Source of the DNA: Acidobacteriota bacterium
GTDB taxonomy: Bacteria; Acidobacteriota; Terriglobia; Terriglobales; Acidobacteriaceae
Assembly: GCA_021813745.1 (NCBI GenBank)
Contig: JAKAJO010000132.1
Span: 1-60,628, forward strand
Length of the DNA: 60,628 bases
Direction of reading: 5' to 3'
Positions 54,132 to 60,628 of this stretch are shown piece by piece. The translations under genes and the position numbers were made by a program. Below the pieces are notes generated by a model. It worked only from the letters and a program-made list of their open reading frames with translations. It made no database searches and was not told where the DNA came from. Position 1 is the stretch's first letter, and every line of letters begins with the position of its first letter.

Positions 54132-54512
54132 TGCATTTCCTTGTATGTTTCTTAGAGCAACAAACAATTGCACAGTAGCACGGAGTCGCCCGCTCGAAAA
54201 GTGGCGAAAAGGCAGTTTCCATAGGGTGATACGGTGTTTAGCGTAGTTGAGAATATGTAGCCATAGTTAGGCCGATGAAAATATTTTTGCCACGTTTTTC
54301 GTTTATATAAGTAACTTGCACCAACGTCATTTCTGGCATAAGTTGTGAGTGTTACTGCCGAGGTGTCGGAGGAGCAGTACAGGATGCGGGTTGTCCGTAC
54401 ACATGGCTTCGCCCTGTTTCGTTCAACCCGCCGCCTCGATGCTCCGCGCTTCGCTTGTCGCATTGAGGCTCATCCTGAAAGCGCCGAGCACGCTTCGCGT
54501 AAGGAAGGATAC
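54132..54512. other. candidate transfer origin (oriT) between divergent mobilization operons
   Basis: A 381-base gene-free stretch between the ParA-like operon (left) and mobC-relaxase (right). On the minus strand, positions 54386-54379 read CATCCTGT, which matches the nick consensus of IncP/MOBP relaxases (ATCCTG with the cut after G, i.e. between 54380 and 54379). An A/T-rich segment (about 54280-54310, with TTTATATAAG) lies inside. A second, plus-strand, CGCCCTG occurs near 54411. The nick site is inferred, not shown. Confidence 0.55.
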
Positions 54513-54833
54513 GTGCCAACCAAGCCACGCCAAACAGAGCGCGCAACTGCCCGATTCGAAATGCGAATGACGCCGGCAGATATTGAGCAGTTGCGGATCG
54601 ATGCAGATCTTGCCGGCGTGACTGTGACCGACCTTGTACGAAGGCGATCGCTCGGGCGCACAATCCGCGCAGCGAGCGATATGGCGACTATCCGTGAATT
54701 GCGTCGCCTCGGCGGCTTGCAGAAGCACACGATGAACATGCTGGCGCACCATGGCGGGATCGCTGACGAGTGCATTGCGACTATTCGCGCGCTTCGCGCT
54801 GCTATTGAGAGGCTTGCTAAGGATGATCGTTAA
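54513..54833 (+). CDS. mobC: MobC-like relaxosome accessory protein
   Basis: 106 residues. The N terminus, FEMRMTPADIEQLRIDADLA followed by GVTVTDLVRRRSLG, is the ribbon-helix-helix pattern of MobC/NikA-type proteins that bind oriT and help the relaxase. The helical rest (IRELRRLGGLQKHTMNMLAH) is also MobC-like. The start is GTG 54513, just after AAGGAAGG. The frame is open to 54345 but that part is the candidate oriT and not MobC-like. Its stop overlaps the relaxase start by 11 bases. Confidence 0.85.
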   Translation: MPTKPRQTERATARFEMRMTPADIEQLRIDADLAGVTVTDLVRRRSLGRTIRAASDMATIRELRRLGGLQKHTMNMLAHHGGIADECIATIRALRAAIERLAKDDR

Positions 54834-56793
54834 ACGCATTCCGAATCCAAAGTCGTCATCCAGCAAGGCGTCGCGCGTCGGAAGTCTGCTTGATTACATC
54901 GCGGCAGATGGTCACCAAGAGGCTGAGAAAGCGGAGTACATCGCCACATGCGGCGGTTTCATTTCGGATTCCTTTCAAGGCTGTCGCGCCGAGTTGATTG
55001 CGTTAGCCGAGGAAGCTACGCGGAGCAAAGACCCTGTAGACCATTGGTTGCTGAGTTGGAAAGAAGGCGAGCAGCCGACGCAGATACAGTGTCGAGAAGC
55101 TGTCGAGGTTCTCAAGAAGCATCTCGGAATGAATGCTAACCATCTGGCTGTCTACGCACTTCACCGAAACACTGACAACTATCACCTCCATATCGTTCTC
55201 AATCGAGTGCATCCTGAAACGCTGCGTTTGAGCGACAAGGGATGGTGCATTGATCGCGCACACAAAGCACTGGCTGAGATTGTCCAAATGCAGGGGTGGG
55301 AGGCAGAACAGAACGCTAGGTACGGTGGAGACGGTGCGCAATTGAACTCCGGACCTCAACTAGAGCACAGAGCGGAGCCAAGTACACGAGCGCGCGATTA
55401 TGAGAACGCCACAGGCGAGAAGTCCGCTGAGCGAATAGCTATCGAGCAAGCTGCGCCCATTCTGGGGGACGCACGCTCATGGAGTGAAGCCCATGAACGC
55501 CTTAGACAGGTGGGAATGCGTTATGAACAAAAAGGGAGCGGCGCGCTACTTTGGGTGGGAAAGATTGCGATAAAGGCGTCCGCATGTGGGAGGGAATTCA
55601 GCCGGAAGCGAATGGAGGAACGGCTCGGGGCTTTCGAAGCAGATGGGAGACCATTCAAAAGCAACCACGCAATGAACGAGGTTAGGCCTCTCGATCAGAA
55701 CACAACGCGGAAGTTGGCAGAGTACAGAACCGCACTTCGTCAGTATCGGGCAGAAAAGGAGGCGGCTCAGACTGCGCAGCGCGCCGCTCACCGCGCCGAG
55801 CATACAAAGCAATGCCAGGAGTTCCGAGCAGAACGTGCTGGGCTTAATAAGGGCGCACAGTGGTCGGGAGCGGCCCTGAATGTCGCACGCAGTCTGCTTG
55901 CGGCAGATCACGCAAAGCGACGAGCGGCACTGTCAGAGCGGCAGAAACGCCAACGGAACGAACTGAGGCCACGCTTTGGCAACCGTCTGACATATGAGGA
56001 GTTTCTGAAAGCGCAGGGCGATGAACAGCTTGCGGAAAACTGGCGGTATCGTCAGAGCACAACTCAAACAGCCAGCATTTACGGAGATGGAGAAGCGCTA
56101 CCGCAGCGGTGCGACATTCGCAACTTCATCGCAGAGGTTCAATACTCAGGTAAGGAACGTATTGCCGCGATTCACTATCACGCGAAAAACACGCCAGACC
56201 GCATCAGCTTTACAGACCGTGGCCGGCGCATCGACATTTGGCAGCGACAGGATGAGGCGGCCGTTTTGGCGGCGCTCCAGCTCGGCGCTCAGAAGTGGGG
56301 CGTTGTTACTGTCACAGGCCCGGATGAATTCAAACACTTGTGCGCCAGTCTCGCCGCGCAGCACGGCATCCGAATCGGCAATCCAGAACTGAATGTACAG
56401 CCGCAGCAAGCACAACGAGCAGACGGTCAGGCTACAAGCGCTCCGCCGAAGCCTGCTTCAGCCTACCTGTTACACAAGGCCGACATTCTTAACCGTGTCG
56501 CCGTGAGAAATGCCTCGCAGCTCGATTGGATGATTGCCGTGCGGATGCGCGTCACCGGCCACAATCAGCGCGCCATCGTCGAAGCGCTCGAAGCGCAAGC
56601 ACCGCAAGGCCGCGCGGCCGAGAATAGAAACTGGAAAAACTACGCATGCCGCACCGCCTCAGCGGTTTTTGGCCCACGAGGTGATCGGGAATGCCGGCAT
56701 TGCAAGCTACGGGCGTCAGCATGGGCACGAGTGGAGGGGAGAGAGTCTGTACTTCACATCACTCGGACGCGAGATCGAGGACACGGGCGATGA
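54823..56793 (+). CDS. MOBP-type relaxase with a C-terminal LPD7-like domain
   Basis: 656 residues. The relaxase domain has the nicking tyrosine Y25 (SLLDYIAADG) and the metal motif HRNTDNYHLHIVLNRV with H114, H121 and H123. It should cut oriT and carry the strand during mobilization. Residues about 445-545 (VQYSGKERIAAIHYHAKNTP, ISFTDRGRRIDIWQRQDEAA, WGVVTVTGPDEFKHLCASLA) match the large polyvalent LPD7 domain common in such relaxases. The middle is a Glu/Arg/Ala-rich coiled region. No coupling protein or mating-pore genes are in the window, so transfer would need a helper. Confidence 0.9.
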   Translation: MIVKRIPNPKSSSSKASRVGSLLDYIAADGHQEAEKAEYIATCGGFISDSFQGCRAELIALAEEATRSKDPVDHWLLSWKEGEQPTQIQCREAVEVLKKHLGMNANHLAVYALHRNTDNYHLHIVLNRVHPETLRLSDKGWCIDRAHKALAEIVQMQGWEAEQNARYGGDGAQLNSGPQLEHRAEPSTRARDYENATGEKSAERIAIEQAAPILGDARSWSEAHERLRQVGMRYEQKGSGALLWVGKIAIKASACGREFSRKRMEERLGAFEADGRPFKSNHAMNEVRPLDQNTTRKLAEYRTALRQYRAEKEAAQTAQRAAHRAEHTKQCQEFRAERAGLNKGAQWSGAALNVARSLLAADHAKRRAALSERQKRQRNELRPRFGNRLTYEEFLKAQGDEQLAENWRYRQSTTQTASIYGDGEALPQRCDIRNFIAEVQYSGKERIAAIHYHAKNTPDRISFTDRGRRIDIWQRQDEAAVLAALQLGAQKWGVVTVTGPDEFKHLCASLAAQHGIRIGNPELNVQPQQAQRADGQATSAPPKPASAYLLHKADILNRVAVRNASQLDWMIAVRMRVTGHNQRAIVEALEAQAPQGRAAENRNWKNYACRTASAVFGPRGDRECRHCKLRASAWARVEGRESVLHITRTRDRGHGR

Positions 56794-56890
56794 TGATTTA
56801 CTGCCTTGCTGACGGGTAAGGTTGGCGCGGAGACTATGTTGCTAAGTTATTGATGTTATGTGAGTTGTTGGAGTATATCTTTGGCCATAA

Positions 56891-57574
56891 ATGGTAAAAT
56901 TGATTATGTCTGAGCGCGCTCAATTGCAGATTGTTTGCATTAGCGACACGCATGGCTTCCATCGCGAGATGACGCTTCCGCGAGGTGACATCTTCATCCA
57001 CGCAGGCGATTTTCTTACCGATGATCGCCAACTCGAAGTGCTGGCCGATTTCAACGACTGGTTGGGCGGGCTACCCTACAGACATCGCATCGTTGTCGCT
57101 GGGAATCACGACCTGCTTTTCGCATCGAACCCGTCAAAGGCACGACGGCTACTTACCAATGCCGTCTATCTCGAAAACTCCGGTGTCACCGTTGAAGGAC
57201 TCCGCTTTTGGGGGTGCCCTGTCACACCCGTTCCGTCTTCAATGGCCTTTGGCGTCGAGCGCGGCGCAGCCAGCCGGAAGTATTGGGATAAAGTGCCGAC
57301 CGAAACGGATGTGCTCATCACACATGGACCGCCATTCCGCGTTCTGGACGCAGAGAATATCCTCGCTCCTCATATGGGTTGCGAACAACTCACTCGTGCA
57401 GTCCTGCGGGCACAGCCGCGGCTGCACATCTTTGGTCATGTCCACGGTGGCTATGGCCGGGAGACCGGCCCGGACGGCATCTCGTTCGTGAACTGCGCCG
57501 TGCTAGCCAGGCTCGGGAGGGGAGAGTTTGGCCTGCGTCAGCCAATGGTCGTTGAACTCGACCGCCCATCATAG
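56891..57574 (+). CDS. calcineurin-like metallophosphoesterase
   Basis: 227 residues with all metal motifs: ISDTHGF, HAGDF, AGNHDLLF, ITHGPPF and FGHVHGGYG. It resembles the MPPED/ydeB group of small cytosolic metallophosphatases, which act on cyclic nucleotides or phosphoesters. Start ATG 56891 or ATG 56906; neither has a clear ribosome site. It lies between the relaxase and the broken hsdR as cargo of the island, and is convergent with hsdR. Substrate unknown. Confidence 0.88.
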   Translation: MVKLIMSERAQLQIVCISDTHGFHREMTLPRGDIFIHAGDFLTDDRQLEVLADFNDWLGGLPYRHRIVVAGNHDLLFASNPSKARRLLTNAVYLENSGVTVEGLRFWGCPVTPVPSSMAFGVERGAASRKYWDKVPTETDVLITHGPPFRVLDAENILAPHMGCEQLTRAVLRAQPRLHIFGHVHGGYGRETGPDGISFVNCAVLARLGRGEFGLRQPMVVELDRPS

Positions 57575-57744
57575 ATTTGGAAAACCGAGCGATTTCAAAG
57601 CTAACCGAAAGAGACATTTGGATTGAAATGCGCCATGCCCCGAGAAAAGCGAGAGCGGGAGCTTGCATCTCAATGCGTCGGATGCCAATCGGAAATCTCC
57701 ATATTTGTCATTTCAGCTTCAGGGAGTCGTTTTCGCCGTAGCGA

Positions 57745-60502
57745 TCAATTGATGTCTGAGTACACGCTTATATTCTTCTGCGGATAGTTCTCGTAGAAAT
57801 GCTCGAAAACGGCGGAGCACTTCTGCTCGTAGATTTCTGGAGAATAGGCGCGCGGTAGGTCCTGATCGAGTTGATCTTTGATGGCTTCTGCAACACGCGC
57901 CCGTTTGGCTTGATGCTTCCGCCAGTCCAGCACGAGCAGGTCCTTGAGTCGCTCCAGCAAATGACTGGCGACCTTCTTCACCTCGGCGCGTTCTTCCGTG
58001 CTGAGAGGTGGCGCGGGGCGAGTCAATATATCGAAGATGACCAGTTCCTCCTCGGTCATCTGCTCGCGAACGTGGCGCTGTTGTTCATCGTTCAGGGCAC
58101 GGCTTAAAACCAGGAGTTCCTGGAACAGTTCCTCAACATTGAGACTGCCGGCGTTATAGGACTCGATCAATTCTTCAAACTTTGCCTGGAAGTCCATGCG
58201 CGCTTTATTCAGCCGGATCATCTTTTCCATTTGCACGCGGATGGCAGCCTTCAGCACTTCGAGGTCGGTATTCTTGTGCTTCGCTTCCTTGAACTTCTTC
58301 TGCAGGGCTTCAAAATCAATCTTCGACAGATCGACAACTGCGACCGCCTTCGCCGGCATCGAGACGCCGGTAATCGACTCATCCAGTAATTCTTCGATCT
58401 CGCCCATGATGGCGGTGATGTTCGCTGGGTCCGGGCTGAGCTTCACGCGGATCGAATCAGCAATCGCCGCCAGGCAGGCCACGCGGCCGACAAAGTTCAG
58501 CACCACAGGGTCAGGCTTGACTGCATCATAGAGAGTTCCAACCAACCGCACATGCGCCAGAAAATCACGTCGCACGGCATCGGGCCCGATCAGCGCGTTT
58601 ACTGCATCGTCCAGCAGGGACAGCCGTTTTAAATCACCCAGTGGCAATTGCTCGATTGCATCGAGCGCCACGCCATGCTGAGAGCAGAAGAGCGTTGCAT
58701 CTTCCAGCGCAATCTTCAGATCGTCCACAAGCTTCTGCTTATCCCTGACCGGAGACTTGCCATCCTTGCTCGCTCCGTAGATCGCCAGGGCTTTTTCGAG
58801 CGACAGGAAGACGTTGGCATAGTCCACAATCACGCCGCTGTACTTGCCTGGAAAGACGCGGTTAGCGCGGGCAATCGTCTGCATCAGCGTGTGGTTGCGC
58901 ATCGGCTTGTCCAGATACACCGTGGAACAGCTCGGCGCATCAAAGCCCGTCAGCCACATGGCACAGACAAACACAATGCGCAGTGGATCCTTCGGCTCCT
59001 TGAACTTCTCATCCAGGCCGGGATCTTCTTCGTTCATGCGCTTGCGGTGCGGCACAATATCCAGACCCAGCTTCTGCATCTGGGCAATCTCGTTTTGCGC
59101 AGACGAGACGATCACCGCCATATCGGTGGATTGCAGCACCTCCATCCGCTGCCACAAGGCCCCTTGCTCCGCCTCGCTCAGATCAGTGCGCTTCGTCTCC
59201 TGCTCAACGCGCGCCTTCTCCGCCTGCCAGTGTTTTTGCACTTTGTCGTACATCTTCAGCGCGGTTGCTTTGTCAATGGAGACCACCATTGCCTTCCCCA
59301 CGAATCCGCGCCCCAGGAAGTGCCACACAATGTCTTTGGCCACGGTTTCCAGTCGGTCGTCGCGGGTGAGGATGTGGTATTGCCGGCTCAGCTCCTTTTC
59401 CAACCGGTCTTCCTGATCGGGGTCCAGCTCCGCTTCTTCAATCAGGTTGTAAATGTCTTCGTTCAGGTCCGGGTTGACCAGTTTCAACTCCGGCGTGCGA
59501 TTTTCATAAAACAGGCGCACGGTTGCGCCGTCTTCCACCGACTGCTGAAAGTCGTAAACGGAGACATAGTCGCCAAACAGGTTCCTGGTCTTGGCTTCTC
59601 CGGCAATCAGTGGCGTACCCGTAAAAGCCACGAAGGTGGCGCGCGGCAGGGCGGCGCGCATATTGATCGCCATCGTGTCGTACTGGCTGCGGTGGGCCTC
59701 GTCCGTCATCACAATCACGTCGGAGCGGTCGCACAGCATCTCCGGCGATTGAAACTTGTGAATCAGCGTAAAGACATAGCGATGATTGCCGGTCAGCAGC
59801 TCCCGCAAGTGCGCACCGCTTGCGGCATGGCACAGCTTGCCCTCGGACTCGCTCACCGCGCCGCAGGCCTTGAAGGTTTTTGAAATCTGCTCGTCCAGTT
59901 CCACGCGGTCCGTGACGACCACAAAGGTCCAGTCGCCCTTGTGCTTGCGCAGAATCTTCTGCGCAAAGAAGACCATGGAAAAGCTCTTGCCGCTGCCCTG
60001 CGTCTGCCAGAAGACGCCGCCGCGCCCGTGGCCCTCGGCCCGCGCGGCCAGGACGGACTGGATGGCGTTATTGACGCCGAGAAACTGATGGTTCTGTCCG
60101 ACGATCTTGACCAGGCCAGCCTTCAACTCCGAAAAGATGGTGAAGTTCTCGACCAGATCGAGCAGCCGCGTTTTATCGCATGTGCCGCGCAGCATCACTT
60201 CTAACGAAACCCGGCGCGGTTCTGATTCGCTTTCGATGCGCTTCCACTCAAAGAAGCGCTCCCAGTCGGCGGTCAACGAGCCCACGCGGCTCTCTGTGCC
60301 GTTGGAGGCGATCAGCAGGGCGTTATACCAAAACAGCGCCGGAATCTCCGCCTTGTAGTGGGTCAGGTTTTCGTCAAAGGCGGCGCGCACCGGCACGGCG
60401 GGCTTCTTCAACTCGATCACGATCAGCGGCAGGCCATTTACAAAGCCGACAAGGTCTGGCCGGCAGGTGTAGAGCGTGCCGGTCACGCTGAACTGGCTGA
60501 CT
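57745..60502 (-). pseudogene. hsdR: type I restriction enzyme R subunit, 5' end removed by an IS element
   Basis: About 919 codons of HsdR. The nuclease motif remains (RPDLVGFVNGLPLIVIELKK: PD...ExK), as do the helicase motifs: QTQGSGKSFSM (Walker A), VMTDEAHRSQYD (DEAH box) and VAFTGTPLI; the helical C terminus is complete. Going upstream the text VSQFSVTGTLYTC is normal HsdR, but homology stops at about 60502, where an IS5-family element begins and supplies an in-frame TAA. Roughly 90-120 N-terminal residues are thus cut off, together with the promoter side and any hsdM/hsdS. GTG 60486 would be the first possible start and is unlikely to be real. Confidence 0.9.
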
Positions 60503-60503
60503 A

Positions 60504-60628
60504 GGGCGTGTTAACACTATTGCCATCTAACTGGTGTAAGTTAGCGATAGATGGAAATCACCGAAGAGCAGTACGCACGCATCAAGGATAGCCTGCCGGT
60601 ACAGCGCGGCAACGTGAGCTTGTCCAAC
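60504..60628 (+). mobile_element. IS5-family insertion sequence, left end (partial)
   Basis: The left end begins around 60504 with GGGCGTGTTAACACTATTGC, after CTA in the target (a TNA-type target, usual for this group). The transposase starts 47 bases inside. The element interrupts hsdR and continues beyond the window, so its right end and target duplication cannot be seen. Confidence 0.85.
60551..60628 (+). CDS. IS5-family transposase, N-terminal part
   Basis: Starts at ATG 60551 and runs off the edge after 26 codons: MEITEEQYARIKDSLPVQRG, then NVSLSN. This is the characteristic beginning of IS5-group DDE transposases, whose next segment is usually LQVLNAILYV. It reads away from hsdR. Confidence 0.87.
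   Translation, partial: MEITEEQYARIKDSLPVQRGNVSLSN

Noticed and set aside
54345..54512. 56-codon N-terminal extension of mobC
   Set aside because: The text is unlike MobC, lacks a ribosome site and overlaps the candidate oriT, whereas GTG 54513 has AAGGAAGG.
56534..56812. Frameshift at the relaxase C terminus, because an overlapping frame (ending GREIEDTGDDDLLPC) looks protein-like
   Set aside because: The relaxase frame itself ends with FGPRGDREC and a helical tail of the kind found at the end of such relaxases, so no frameshift is needed.

Overview
The window looks like chromosomal DNA of an Acidobacteriota bacterium, probably of the Acidobacteriaceae (Terriglobia). The main reasons are an Oar-type TonB-dependent receptor of about 1,190 residues with an N-terminal carboxypeptidase-regulatory-like domain, many secreted plant-polymer hydrolases, acidobacterial-style secreted Ig-like proteins, and REP-like GTGCCCC/GGGACCGGGG palindromes. 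The lineage is inferred from gene content, not measured.

Layout, left to right. 0-4.3 kb: an AlaC-type aminotransferase, then a repeat-rich stretch with a REP-associated transposase flanked by its own palindromes, a truncated secreted protein, and a HigBA/RelE-type toxin-antitoxin pair whose toxin has an internal stop. 4.7-9.5 kb: ychF, then a leftward L-rhamnonate operon (Tat-exported lactonase, MFS permease, rhamnonate dehydratase). 9.6-14.6 kb: a tightly overlapping leftward operon for a staphyloxanthin-like carotenoid (aldehyde dehydrogenase fused to DUF2141, CrtP/CrtN-type oxidase, CrtQ glycosyltransferase, CrtO acyltransferase). 15-20.6 kb: a peroxiredoxin, a GH3 beta-glucosidase, a DUF882 peptidase-like protein and an Ig-like lipoprotein. 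21-31.9 kb: citrate synthase, DoxX, GH35-like enzyme, M28 peptidase, cupin, aldo/keto reductase, two broken genes (alcohol dehydrogenase 3' end, amber-interrupted DUF302), VKOR, nadD and rsfS. 32-35.6 kb: the TonB receptor. 36-47 kb: rlmH, cobO, accD and a block of secreted glycoside hydrolases (debranching-like, GH67 alpha-glucuronidase, trehalase-like) plus threonine dehydrogenase.

From 47.1 kb to the right edge lies a genomic island. It begins at a tRNA with anticodon CAU (probably the lysidine-modified tRNA-Ile2) followed at once by a tyrosine integrase. It then carries a plasmid-type backbone: a small HTH protein, a RepA replication initiator, five iterons, two small proteins (one with a tandem repeat and a ribbon-helix-helix-like tail), and a leftward ParA-like ATPase operon diverging from a MobC-relaxase pair across a candidate oriT. 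A metallophosphoesterase and a type I restriction subunit (hsdR) follow; hsdR is cut at its 5' end by an IS5-family element running off the window. No complete direct repeat of the tRNA 3' end was noticed in the window, so the island probably extends further right.

The left 47 kb reads as a heterotrophic soil lifestyle: breaking down glucuronoxylan, beta-glucans and rhamnose-containing polymers outside the cytoplasm, importing products, and protecting membranes with a C30-type carotenoid and thiol peroxidase. The right 13 kb reads as an integrated mobilizable replicon carrying a decaying restriction system.
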